From the NCBI GenBank assembly GCA_003134855.1, contig PLCS01000012.1, forward strand, positions 124,001 through 188,000: a stretch of DNA of 64,000 nt, in the 5' to 3' direction. The position numbers and the translations under genes were made by a program. Positions 16,759 to 24,706 of this stretch are shown here, piece by piece. This DNA comes from Acidobacteriaceae bacterium (GTDB lineage Bacteria > Acidobacteriota > Terriglobia > Terriglobales > Acidobacteriaceae). The notes below the pieces were generated by a model, which was not told where the DNA came from, made no database searches, and was given only the letters and a program-made list of their open reading frames with translations. Within the stretch, counting starts at the first letter, position 1; every line of letters starts with the position of its first letter.

Positions 16759-17256
16759 TCAGCAGTTCACCATCACCGCCGAGCAGCCGGGCTTGACCGG
16801 CTTCCACTGCATCAGAAACTTTGTCACCGCTGCCGACTCCATGTGGCGCATATCTTCAAATTCTCCGGTCTTCTGGCTGTAGAGCAGCGCGCCGTGTTCG
16901 TCCAGCACGGCCAGCGCGGGTACGCCTTTGCGCAGCGGGATGCCGTACTTCTCGGCGATCTCCACGTTGGCGTCCATGTGTCCGATGTTCACGTGGACCA
17001 GCACAAAATTCGCATCGAGGATGGGCCGGTTGGTGGCATCGTGGAAGTAAAGGTCGAGCACCTGGCAGTCGCCGCACCAGTCGCCGCCAAAATCCAACAG
17101 AATGCGCTTATGGCTTACGGCAGCGGTTTTGAGAGCGGCAGCCAGATCGGCTTTGGTCTGCGCCGGGTCGGGATAAATCTGACGATTGGCGGCGAGAGCG
17201 CTGCCAACGCCAAGCACCAAGACGGCGGCAAGGACAAAAAACTTGATAGTCTTCAT
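16759..17256 (-). CDS. Secreted thioredoxin-like protein
   Basis: A 165-residue protein with a signal peptide (MKTIKFFVLAAVLVLGVGSALA). The mature part has a thioredoxin fold with the active site DFGGDWCGDCQVLD and the cis-Pro region KGVPALAVLD. It is probably a periplasmic thiol-disulfide protein of the DUF255/thioredoxin_7 type. The start is ATG 17254-17256 with GGAGGG upstream; a longer frame to 17481 is not supported. It is convergent with the CDP-alcohol phosphatidyltransferase gene. Confidence 0.87.
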   Translation of the reverse strand: MKTIKFFVLAAVLVLGVGSALAANRQIYPDPAQTKADLAAALKTAAVSHKRILLDFGGDWCGDCQVLDLYFHDATNRPILDANFVLVHVNIGHMDANVEIAEKYGIPLRKGVPALAVLDEHGALLYSQKTGEFEDMRHMESAAVTKFLMQWKPVKPGCSAVMVNC

Positions 17257-17399
17257 CGGAGAACCCTCCTCACCTGCTCTCAGTCTGCCACAAACACGCG
17301 GCGCGACGCCAGAAAGCAGGGAGGCCGCGACCTTTTCCTGCCCCGGTTTGGCTGTGAATGCTTCCTCCAGCGGCGCGTGGCATATACTCTGAGGACAAG

Positions 17400-17846
17400 A
17401 TGAGAAACTCAACCAATCTGCGCATGCGGTTGGAGTCGTCGCAATTCCCTGACCTGGGAGCGATGATGGAGGGCTATGCACGGGCGGCGGCGGAGCTGGG
17501 CCGCAGCGAGTTCAAGCAGAAGCTGGACTTTACCTCGGATTCCATCGACGCGCTGGACGAAATTCTGGTCGTGGTGGGCGAGAGCCCGGAACTGGAACTG
17601 GATTTCGAGGTGCGGCTCTGGGGCAGCTACCTGGGCGAGGTGCTGCGCCGCCGTTATGCCGGCAACTGGGAGATGACCCAGTATCCCGGCGGCGCGATGG
17701 CGGTTCCGGCCATCGAGGTGCGCGGCTCGCGCTTGTTTCCGCTGATGAAGGTCTACCGGCGGCTGACCGTGGGCGATGAGGAAGACCTGCGCGCCTTCTA
17801 CGCGATGGTCACGGAAAGACTGGGCAAGCCGGCGCAGGTGAACTGA
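17400..17846 (+). CDS. Conserved hypothetical protein, 148 aa
   Basis: A soluble 148-residue protein with no recognised domain. It has an N-terminal helix (FPDLGAMMEGYARAAAELGRSEFKQKLDFT), a conserved-looking core (LDFEVRLWGSYLGEVLRRRYAGNWE) and ends in a helix ERLGKPAQVN. The start at ATG 17400 has GAGGACA upstream; the longer frame from 17358 has no such signal. It is divergent from the secreted thioredoxin gene. Function unknown. Confidence 0.78.
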   Translation: MRNSTNLRMRLESSQFPDLGAMMEGYARAAAELGRSEFKQKLDFTSDSIDALDEILVVVGESPELELDFEVRLWGSYLGEVLRRRYAGNWEMTQYPGGAMAVPAIEVRGSRLFPLMKVYRRLTVGDEEDLRAFYAMVTERLGKPAQVN

Positions 17847-18003
17847 CCACCTGCGGTGGGGCAGACGCCGCTTACGCGGCAGAAGTGCGTAATTGGCTCC
17901 TGGAGCTAAACCCATTACGCATCCTGCGCGTCGATGTGGCTTTGTGCGACAATATCCCTTGAGAATGTGCGGCGGGCGCGAACCCGGCGCGGAGGATCGG
18001 ACA
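17847..18003. other. Intergenic with inverted repeat
   Basis: No gene. TGCGTAAT (17886-17893) and ATTACGCA (17914-17921) form inverted arms around GGCTCCTGGAGCT. CAATAT before the tatA-like gene could be a weak -10. Confidence 0.4.
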
Positions 18004-18351
18004 ATGGGTTTCCTGAGTGAACCAACGCATTGGATTTTTATATTAATTCTTCTCTTTGTGCTCTTCGGCGCCAAGCGGCTACCGGAGCTGGGCAAGGGAT
18101 TGGGCGAAGGATTGAAGGGCTTCAAGGAAGGACTCAAGGGCATCACCGACCCCACGCCCGCCGCGCCAACCGTGCAGCCCACGGTGCAACAGACCGCGGC
18201 TCCCGCGCCGCCTCTGGCCTCGAAGCCGGCCGCGCCTCCGCCCGCGGAGATGGATTATGTTGTTTGCAGCCGCTGCGGTAATCGGTTCGAAAATCCGCTT
18301 GGATTCAAAGTGACGGAATATGTTTGCCGCTCCTGTCAGTCGCGTGGATAG
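18004..18351 (+). CDS. TatA-like translocase subunit with C-terminal zinc ribbon
   Basis: A 115-residue protein. Residues 1-60 are TatA/TatE-like: a short N-terminal membrane helix (WIFILILLFVLFGAKRLPELG), then the amphipathic helix GKGLGEGLKGFKEGLKG. A Pro/Ala linker follows. The last 30 residues are a C4 zinc ribbon (VCSRCGNRF...YVCRSCQS), which ordinary TatA lacks. The known TatA role is forming the twin-arginine translocation pore; the ribbon may add a binding function. ATG 18004 has GGAGGATCGG upstream. No tatB or tatC is nearby. A strong hairpin terminator follows at 18411. Confidence 0.85.
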   Translation: MGFLSEPTHWIFILILLFVLFGAKRLPELGKGLGEGLKGFKEGLKGITDPTPAAPTVQPTVQQTAAPAPPLASKPAAPPPAEMDYVVCSRCGNRFENPLGFKVTEYVCRSCQSRG

Positions 18352-18410
18352 CAGACGGTGAGAGCCTGTCATCCATGGCTCACGGCGCATCCGCTGGTTC
18401 ATTCAAGCAA

Positions 18411-18438
18411 AAAGGCCTGTGCGGGCGCACAGGCCTTT
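18411..18438 (+). terminator. Hairpin terminator after the tatA-like gene
   Basis: A perfect 12-bp stem, AAAGGCCTGTGC with loop GGGC and GCACAGGCCTTT. The A/T ends let it act in both directions, so it may also end transcripts arriving from the VWFA gene on the other strand. The T-tract after it is broken (CGTGTCTTT). Confidence 0.7.
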
Positions 18439-18478
18439 CGTGTCTTTGCTGGTTGAACGGAAACCACACTAGCCCAGG

Positions 18479-18631
18479 TTAGAGCAGTTTGTCTGTTGGT
18501 ATAGAGTGGATCTCCTGTTTGGCTCAAGGTTGCCGGTCGCTGAAGGAACAGGTAGCTCCGGCCTCCTGGCCGGCTGTCGCGTGGACCTCCCGGTCCACGC
18601 TGCACTCTACACAAATAGGAAAAATGCTCTA
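18479..18631. mobile_element. MITE-like element, copy A
   Basis: About 153 bp with inverted termini: TTAGAGC...CTGTTGGTATAGAGT at one end and ACTCTACAC...AAAAATGCTCTA at the other. It is near-identical to 53247-53400 in the opposite orientation. It encodes no protein. Inside are palindromes (GCCGGCC...GGCCGGC type and GTGGACC...GGTCCAC). Its last bases supply the TAG stop of the VWFA gene that ends at 18629. Confidence 0.85.
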
Positions 18632-19978
18632 GCGGTAATCCTGGCCCGATGGGTAATAGCCGTTCTTGGCGATGACTTCAACCTGATTCGCGGGCCGGTC
18701 GACGCGCACCTCGATCTTGCGGAACTTGCCGTCGATGAACGGCTGGTGGCTGTAGTAGCCCAGCGTGTACTGGTTGCGCGCTTCTTCGGCGATCTTGGCG
18801 TAACTCTTTTCGATGCCGTCCGTGCCGCCCTCGAAGTCCGGTGTGCCGCCGGTGGCCAGGATGTACTTGGCCAGGAGGTTGTCGTACATCATGCCGGGTA
18901 TGTGGAGGCGGCTCACGTAGCTCTCGCCCCAGCGGGCCGAGTCGCCCACCAGCGTGCCGTAGACCGCGGTCTTGTTGGTTTGGAGATAGCGCAGAACCTC
19001 GGCGTATTTGGCCTTGCTGCCGTACTCCTTGCCGTCGCTGATGACGTAGATGATGCGGCGGCGGCCCTTGGGGCGCGTCGAGAGTTCCTTGGCCGCGGCC
19101 AGAATGGCGTCGTTGAGGGTGTGAATCTCCTTCGGGATGGTCATGAAGGTGTTGCCGCCGGCCGAGCGACCGGGCTGCAGGTTGGGGTCGACGCAGTTGC
19201 CGTTCTGGCGAATGTTGCAGCCGGCCATGGGGCCGTCATTGATCGGCACCAGCATCTCGCTGCCGGTTTCCTTCGTGAGGGCCAGCACGGCGGGCAGGCG
19301 GCCGCTCTGCGCGCCGGTAAAGCCGGTCCGCTCCTGCGCGCCATTGTTATAGGAAAAGACAGCCACTTCGTCATAAGGCGTGAGCGCGCCCTGGATGGCG
19401 CCCAGGGAGTTGTTCACTTTGGCCATTACGTCCGAGGTCAGGCTCTGATCGAGTACAAAAGCGATGGAAAGCGGGAAGGAATCCGTCGTGAAAAAAGCAA
19501 TGGGCTCACGAGTGTCGTTCTCGAAGACCTTGAAGTCGCGGTAGGTGAGTCCGGCCACCAGATGGCCCTTCGAATCCTTGACCGTGACCGGAACTTCGAC
19601 GAAGTTCACATTCATGTGGATCAGGGTGGTCACTTTGTCAACGCCCTCGCCGGCCGCGGGCATCTCGGGCGACGTGTTCTGGACCTCGTCCTTGCCCTGA
19701 TTGCTGGGTGCCTGGCTGCGCGGCGCGTGCTGCTGCTGAACCGAGGGGTTCGAGGACGAAGTGGGGCCCGGCTGCTCGTCCCCGGCGCCCTTGCCAGGAG
19801 TAATCGGTCCGTCCACGTCCGACAGCGGCTTGGGTGCCTGGGGCGTAGGGGCGTCGGGCACGGTGGGTTGCTGCTGTTGGGCCAGAGCCGTCAAACTCAG
19901 GCCCGAACTCAGGAGCGCGGCCAGCGCTATTGCCGTAAAACCTAGCTTCACAGGGTTTCTCCAGTGGTCAGTGGTCAT
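18629..19978 (-). CDS. Secreted VWFA-related domain protein, 449 aa
   Basis: An acidobacterial-type secreted protein with a von Willebrand A fold. It has an N-terminal signal peptide (FTAIALAALLSSGLSLTALA), a Pro/Gln/Ser-rich spacer to about residue 115, then the typical lead FVEVPVTVKDSKGHLVAGLTYRDFKVFEN and the VWA core. The MIDAS-like loop reads VLDQSLTSD. A second strand, RRRIIYVISDGKEYGS, and the closing EEARNQYTLGYYSHQP are standard. The protein ends NGYYPSGQDYR, and its stop codon lies inside a MITE-like element, so the original C-terminus may have been longer. It is divergent from a second VWFA gene. Confidence 0.88.
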   Translation of the reverse strand: MTTDHWRNPVKLGFTAIALAALLSSGLSLTALAQQQQPTVPDAPTPQAPKPLSDVDGPITPGKGAGDEQPGPTSSSNPSVQQQHAPRSQAPSNQGKDEVQNTSPEMPAAGEGVDKVTTLIHMNVNFVEVPVTVKDSKGHLVAGLTYRDFKVFENDTREPIAFFTTDSFPLSIAFVLDQSLTSDVMAKVNNSLGAIQGALTPYDEVAVFSYNNGAQERTGFTGAQSGRLPAVLALTKETGSEMLVPINDGPMAGCNIRQNGNCVDPNLQPGRSAGGNTFMTIPKEIHTLNDAILAAAKELSTRPKGRRRIIYVISDGKEYGSKAKYAEVLRYLQTNKTAVYGTLVGDSARWGESYVSRLHIPGMMYDNLLAKYILATGGTPDFEGGTDGIEKSYAKIAEEARNQYTLGYYSHQPFIDGKFRKIEVRVDRPANQVEVIAKNGYYPSGQDYR

Positions 19979-20201
19979 TTTTCAGTGGTCAGATAAAAAT
20001 GACCTTTAATCGCCAATGAATCTGGCGTTTCCAGTGGCCAGCGGTCAGCGACAACTGAGAACGGACCACTGACAACTGAATACTGACGCAAGTCTTCAAT
20101 CGTCAGAGTATCAGACGCGCCACAGCCGCGCTGGTTGCTTTTGGCCGGAAATCCCGCTGTATGCTTTCCTCTTGAGGCCTCAATCCGTCTAAAGGACCAG
20201 A
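19979..20201. other. Divergent promoter region with CAGTGGTCAGTGG-type repeats
   Basis: A 223-bp spacer between two divergent VWFA genes. It holds several copies of CAGTGGTCA and ACCACTGACAACTGA, a simple dispersed motif common in such genomes; related forms appear near 34700 and 36120. No gene and no clear promoter was recognised. Confidence 0.5.
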
Positions 20202-21248
20202 ATGTGTAATCGTTGGGGAGTTGCCGTTTTACTGATCGGCCTGCCAGTGCTGCTTCCGGCCGGATGGGCCCAGCTTGCCCCGTCGCCGGATGCGCCTCCG
20301 ATCAGCACCGCGCCGTCGGCGCCCGAGGAAGAGCCGGTGGAGACACTCAAGCTGAGCGTCAACTTGGTGGATGTCGTTTTCACCGTCAAGGACAAGAGCG
20401 GCAGCCTGGTTCCTCACCTCAGCAAGGACGATTGCACGGTCTCGGAAGATAAGGTTCCGCAGACGCTCAAGAACTTCACTGCCGAGTCGCATCTCCCGCT
20501 GACCCTGGGGATTCTGCTGGACACCTCGGGCAGCCAGCAGCGCGTGCTCTCCCTGGAGCAGGATGTGGGCAGCCAGTTCCTGGAGCGTGTCCTGCAAAAA
20601 AAGGATGAGGCCTTTCTGCTCTCCTTTGATGTGGATGTGGACCTCTTACAGGACTACACCAACAGCGCGCGGCTATTGTCGCGGGCAATGAGCCACGCCG
20701 AAATCAACACCGCTGGCGGTAATGGCGCGGCGGGCATTCCCGGCGCAGGCGGCGGCACCATCCCCACCATCGGAGCGCCCAAGGGAACCGTGCTCTACGA
20801 CGCGGTCTACCTCGCCGCCAACCAGAAGATGAGCCAGGAGACGGGCCGCAAGGCGATGATTCTGCTCACCGACGGCGAGGACGAGGGCAGCCGCGTCAAG
20901 ATCAACGAGGCGATTGCAGCGGCCCAGAAGTCCAACGTCATCGTCTACACGATTCTGATCGCCGACCGGGCCATGTACGGCGGCTTTGGCTACAGCGGCT
21001 ACTCGGCGATGAAGAAGTTGACCGAGGAGACCGGCGGACGGCTGATCGACGTGGGCAACAACGGCAAGAAGCTGGAAGCCGCCTTCCAGCAGATTGAGGA
21101 CGAGCTGCGCACCGAGTACGTTGCCACCTATATGTCCACGAACACCAAGCTGGACGGCGGTTTCCGCAAGCTCAGCGTCGAGTGCCGCGGCGACGGCATG
21201 AAGGTGCAGGTCCGCAAAGGCTATTTCGCGCTTCCGCCACAAGAGTAA
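20202..21248 (+). CDS. Secreted VWFA-related domain protein, 348 aa
   Basis: A paralogue of the divergent neighbour. It has a signal peptide (GVAVLLIGLPVLLPAGWA), then LKLSVNLVDVVFTVKDKSGSLVPHLSKDDCTVSED, the usual N-terminal domain, then the VWA domain with an intact DxSxS-type metal site (LLDTSGSQQ) and KAMILLTDGEDEGS. It closes with LRTEYVATYMSTN and VRKGYFALP. Unlike its neighbour it keeps the canonical MIDAS. AAGGACCAGA precedes ATG. It probably acts outside the cytoplasmic membrane; the ligand is unknown. Confidence 0.9.
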   Translation: MCNRWGVAVLLIGLPVLLPAGWAQLAPSPDAPPISTAPSAPEEEPVETLKLSVNLVDVVFTVKDKSGSLVPHLSKDDCTVSEDKVPQTLKNFTAESHLPLTLGILLDTSGSQQRVLSLEQDVGSQFLERVLQKKDEAFLLSFDVDVDLLQDYTNSARLLSRAMSHAEINTAGGNGAAGIPGAGGGTIPTIGAPKGTVLYDAVYLAANQKMSQETGRKAMILLTDGEDEGSRVKINEAIAAAQKSNVIVYTILIADRAMYGGFGYSGYSAMKKLTEETGGRLIDVGNNGKKLEAAFQQIEDELRTEYVATYMSTNTKLDGGFRKLSVECRGDGMKVQVRKGYFALPPQE

Positions 21249-21421
21249 AGAACCTTCAATCAGGTTGCAGGCGCGCTGCTGCCACGCTGCTTCGAAAGGA
21301 CACGGCTGAACAGGTAACGAGAAAACCTGCTTCCCGGTTCGTATGGTTCTCGGGGCGGGATACCACAATGCGCGTAGAATGAAGATGAACCGGGGACGCG
21401 CGAATATCGCCTCCGAGTACG

Positions 21422-22042
21422 ATGATCCTTCTGGACCCAGACCTGGAACCTGACCCTGCGCCGAGCATAGCTTCGACGAAGCGGACGGCTGCTCTGGGCG
21501 CCGCAGTTACTCCCTACTCCCGCCGTCTTCCCTCAGCTCGTACCTTGGCCCGTTTTCTATCCCAGGCGCAGACCGCAGTTCGTTTGCGCGGCGAGGTGAC
21601 CGTGGTGCTGACCACCGACGCCGCGATTCGCAAACTCAATCGGCGGTTCCGCGGCAAGAACAAGGCCACCGATGTGCTCTCGTTTCCGGCGGATGGGATT
21701 GGCGCTGAAGAAATCGCCGGCGATCTGGCCATCAGTGTGCCCATCGCGCTCCGCCAGGCCGTTGAGCAGAATCACTCGCTCTCGACCGAGATCAAGGTGC
21801 TCATCCTGCACGGCTTGCTCCACCTGGCAGGCCACGACCACGAGGCCGATGAGGGCAAGATGGCCCGCCGCGAGAGGCTGCTCCGCACACGACTAGGCCT
21901 GCCGCAAGGGCTGATCGAGCGCGCCGCCACGAAACCAACCGTCAACAGTTCCACAAATGCTCCGTGCCCCATCCTTTCGCGCACTTTGCGAAAGGGTGGG
22001 AAACCACAAACCTCAACCCGCAAACGGGGTGTCAAGCCATGA
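21422..22042 (+). CDS. ybeY: Endoribonuclease YbeY (rRNA maturation)
   Basis: A single-strand-specific metallo-endoribonuclease for 16S rRNA 3'-end maturation and ribosome quality control. Seen: LNRRFRGKNKATDVLSFPA and the zinc motif HGLLHLAGHDHEADE, both diagnostic. The protein is 206 residues. The last about 27 are not family sequence: they translate a REP-like palindrome (APCPILSRTLRKGGK...). The stop overlaps the start of the next gene (ATGA), so the repeat has become part of a coupled gene junction. The N-terminal 45 residues are also longer than usual. Confidence 0.93.
   Translation: MILLDPDLEPDPAPSIASTKRTAALGAAVTPYSRRLPSARTLARFLSQAQTAVRLRGEVTVVLTTDAAIRKLNRRFRGKNKATDVLSFPADGIGAEEIAGDLAISVPIALRQAVEQNHSLSTEIKVLILHGLLHLAGHDHEADEGKMARRERLLRTRLGLPQGLIERAATKPTVNSSTNAPCPILSRTLRKGGKPQTSTRKRGVKP
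21964..22004. repeat. REP-like palindromic repeat, copy b, inside the ybeY 3' end
   Basis: GTGCCCCATCCTTTCGCGC and, after ACTTT, GCGAAAGGGTGGGAA. It has the same family and orientation as copy a at 2116. It is translated as the C-terminal tail of YbeY. In another frame it makes a false MPHPFAHFAKG start for the downstream CorC-like gene. Confidence 0.8.
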
Positions 22043-23352
22043 CCCCGCTCTTCATTCTCCTCATTCTTTTCCTCGCCGCGGTCGAGACGCTGGCCTCTTA
22101 CATCCGCCGCGTCTACAGCGAGTTCGGCAAGATTCTGACCCGCGAAATCGAAGAAAACCTCGACGCCTGGGAGGAACTCGTAGAACCGCAACTGGGCCTC
22201 ACTCGCGGGCACGCGGAGATCTGCGCGGCGGTCTTGCAGCAGCTCACCCTGGGCATCATCGCCCTCGAGTTTGGAGCACTGCTCTTTGATCGCGCTCCGA
22301 ATCTTGCCCGCCCCACACTCGGCGAAATCGCCCAGGCCGTTCTCGCTGTGGTGCTGGTGGTGGTCTTCTGCAACCAGCTTCTGCCCACGCTACTCTTCAA
22401 TCGCACCGAAGGCCTCTGGGCGAGGCGGCTCGTCTGGCCGATCCGTTTGCTGCTTTGGCTGATGACGCCCATCACCGTCTTCGTGCGCTTCTTCTATTCC
22501 GTGGCCTCGCTGGCCGAGGAGCCGGTCACCGCCGAAGAGGAGACTGAAGCCGATGTGGAGGCGCTGCTCGAAGCCGGCGAGGAAGAGGGCATCCTGGAGG
22601 AGAGCGACCGCGAGCTGGTCCGCTCCGCCGTCGAGTTCGGCGACAAGCTGGTTCGCGAGGTGATGACTCCGCGCCCGGAGGTCTTCGCCGTGCCCGCAAC
22701 CCTCACCCTGGAAGCCTTCCTCGAAGAGCTGCGCGAGCACAACTTCTCCCGCGTGCCGGTCTACTCTGGCTCCATCGACAACGTCACCGGCATCGCCTTC
22801 TCCCACGACCTGCTGCAAATCGCCGATACCGAGGCCGGCGCACGCACTGTCGCCAGCATGGCGCGCGAGGCGGAGTTCGTGCCCGAGACCAAGCGCGTTT
22901 ACGAGCTGCTGCGCGAGATGCAGCGCGAGAAGCAGCACATGCGCATCGTCATCGACGAGTACGGCGGCGTCAGTGGATTGGTCACCATTGAAGATCTGCT
23001 CGAAGAGATTGTCGGTGAAATCAAGGACGAGCACGAGGAAGACGCGCCCATCGAAGGCCCGCAGCGTGAGCCGCACGGCGTCTGGCTGGTGCCCGGCAGC
23101 TTTCCCGTCGATCAGTTACCCGACCTCTTCGGCGAGTCGGCCAGCCTGAGCGATCTCGAAGGAGCCTACGAAGCCACCACGCTGGGCGGCCTGGTCAGCG
23201 AGATCGAGGGCCGCATCCCACTGCCCGGCGAAGTTGTCCAACTCGAATCCGCCGGCCTGCGCATGGAAATCGTAGCCTCCACCGACCGCCGCGTCGAGAG
23301 CCTGCGCGTCTTTCCGCCGGCGGGGGAAGCGGGATCAACGCCTGCTTCTTAA
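22039..23352 (+). CDS. CNNM/CorC-HlyC family protein with CBS domains
   Basis: A 437-residue integral membrane protein. The N-terminal part has several hydrophobic segments (LFILLILFLAAVETLAS, VLAVVLVVVFCNQLL). A CBS pair follows (VREVMTPRPEVFAVPATLTLEAFLEELREHNFSRVPVYSGSIDNVTGI and the segment ending RIVIDEYGGVSGLVTIEDLLEEIVGEI), then a CorC_HlyC ion-transport-associated domain to the end. The family is linked to Mg/Co efflux; the 'hemolysin' label is historical. The start at ATG 22039 is coupled to the ybeY stop (ATGA). YbeY-CorC adjacency is common in bacteria. Confidence 0.92.
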   Translation: MTPLFILLILFLAAVETLASYIRRVYSEFGKILTREIEENLDAWEELVEPQLGLTRGHAEICAAVLQQLTLGIIALEFGALLFDRAPNLARPTLGEIAQAVLAVVLVVVFCNQLLPTLLFNRTEGLWARRLVWPIRLLLWLMTPITVFVRFFYSVASLAEEPVTAEEETEADVEALLEAGEEEGILEESDRELVRSAVEFGDKLVREVMTPRPEVFAVPATLTLEAFLEELREHNFSRVPVYSGSIDNVTGIAFSHDLLQIADTEAGARTVASMAREAEFVPETKRVYELLREMQREKQHMRIVIDEYGGVSGLVTIEDLLEEIVGEIKDEHEEDAPIEGPQREPHGVWLVPGSFPVDQLPDLFGESASLSDLEGAYEATTLGGLVSEIEGRIPLPGEVVQLESAGLRMEIVASTDRRVESLRVFPPAGEAGSTPAS

Positions 23353-23577
23353 TTCCCGAACAGAGGCTGGGCACCCCACCCTCGCCGCGTTCTTGTTGTT
23401 GCGGCTTCGGGGTTCCCAGCGACAGGTCTTCGTCGCTGGGGTGATTCAGGGTGGGAGTCAACGAACTTCATGGCGCGCAAGTGCCATCTGCCCTACCGCA
23501 GGTGGTTTTGCAGGTAATTGCCGCCCAGCCGATACAATGGACAGAGTGGGCTATTTTTCGCCGAAGGGAAGCAAACT
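23353..23577. other. Intergenic, diverged repeat
   Basis: No gene. Bases 23367-23420 (CTGGGCACCCCACCCT, then GTTCCCAGCG) look like a diverged member of the REP-like family or a hairpin of similar design. Confidence 0.35.
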
Positions 23578-23889
23578 TTGCCTTTGTATGCGTATCGCTG
23601 CACCCAGTGCGGCCATCACTTTGAAAAGATCCAGAGCTTCAGCTCCGAGCAAGAGATGGTGTGCCCGGTCTGCCAGGGAGTGCTGGAGCGCCCGCTGACC
23701 GCGCCGCGCCTGCACTTCAAGGGGGCGGGGTTCTATATCAACGACTACGCGGCCAAGAGCGCCGCGCCTGCGAACGAGTCGGCTCCGGCAGCCGCTCCGG
23801 CCGAAGCCAAGACGCCTTGCGGCGGAAGCTGCGGCGCGGCTTGCCCCGCCGTTGCGGCCGCGGCCAGCACCACTCCCGCCACCAACTGA
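23578..23889 (+). CDS. FmdB family zinc-ribbon protein
   Basis: A 103-residue protein of the FmdB/CxxC_CXXC_SSSS family. It starts at TTG 23578, giving the family-standard MPLYAYRCTQCGHHFE, then VCPVCQGVLER and the GAGFYINDY motif. The tail is Ala/Pro-rich with a second Cys cluster (CGGSCGAACP). It probably binds zinc; the function is unclear, though the family is often called a regulator. An upstream ATG at 23518 would add 20 residues unlike the family. Confidence 0.85.
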   Translation: MPLYAYRCTQCGHHFEKIQSFSSEQEMVCPVCQGVLERPLTAPRLHFKGAGFYINDYAAKSAAPANESAPAAAPAEAKTPCGGSCGAACPAVAAAASTTPATN

Positions 23890-23893
23890 TTTT

Positions 23894-24706
23894 CTATGCC
23901 GTCCGCACGGGCTGCGCTTTCTCAAGGGCTGTCCTAGGCCGCAGCAGCCACACCGCCGTTATTCCCAGCGAGACGTTCTGCGTCATGATCTCGACGATGT
24001 GAATGTAGCGCTGCGCCGCAATCATCATGGAATTGGGCACCAGCAGGGCTGCGCCACCACCGACGATCCACACCATGAGACCCACAGCCAGCGCGGCCTG
24101 CCAGCGCGGCAGCCGCAGCGAATATATGATCGGCAGCACGGCCAGCACCATCAGCGTACCCCGCCCCCATTGATAGACCCAGAACCCTTGGCCCAGCGCC
24201 GCCACCTGTTCCGCGGCGTGGGGATAGTACTGCTTGGTAAAGAACTGATACGCGATGGCTCCGAAGATGAAGTAATAGACCACATAGGAAGCGCCTGCCG
24301 CCAGAACCGCCGGAATTGCCATCGCCAGGCGGCGATGCGCGACCGCTTGCGCCTCAGGTTCCCTCAGCCTCAGCAGCTTGGCCAGCGCCACCAGCACACC
24401 AGCCGTGATGAGATACATCGTCGCGCCACCCATCAGGTCGCGCTGCGCCTCTGCCATCATACTGGGATAGAACAGCACTCCCTCGGAGAGCGTACACATC
24501 AGCCCCACCACCATCAGCGTCAAATAGATCGTGCCTCCCTGCGCCAGTGGATGGCGCGGTCCAAAGCGCACCACCGGCACCAGCGCCGCTACCGTGATTA
24601 CGCCACTCAGCCACCACAGCCAGAAGTGGCCCGTACCCAGTGCGGGGACCGTGAAGCACAGCCCGCCCAGCAGACAATAAAGTCCAATTCGCCCATAGAG
24701 ATTCAT
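23894..24706 (-). CDS. Multi-pass membrane protein, PadR-operon partner
   Basis: A 270-residue protein with about eight hydrophobic helices and no recognised motif. It begins MNLYGRIGLYCLLGGLCF. The ATG overlaps the stop of the padR gene (ATGA), so it is coupled and presumably controlled by that regulator. PadR-coupled membrane proteins often handle stress or export toxic compounds; here that is inference only. It ends almost against the convergent FmdB gene. Confidence 0.75.
   Translation of the reverse strand: MNLYGRIGLYCLLGGLCFTVPALGTGHFWLWWLSGVITVAALVPVVRFGPRHPLAQGGTIYLTLMVVGLMCTLSEGVLFYPSMMAEAQRDLMGGATMYLITAGVLVALAKLLRLREPEAQAVAHRRLAMAIPAVLAAGASYVVYYFIFGAIAYQFFTKQYYPHAAEQVAALGQGFWVYQWGRGTLMVLAVLPIIYSLRLPRWQAALAVGLMVWIVGGGAALLVPNSMMIAAQRYIHIVEIMTQNVSLGITAVWLLRPRTALEKAQPVRTA

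Noticed and set aside
17847-18003. Riboswitch before the tatA-like gene
   Set aside because: The inverted repeat TGCGTAAT/ATTACGCA gives a simple hairpin only; no known riboswitch core was recognised.
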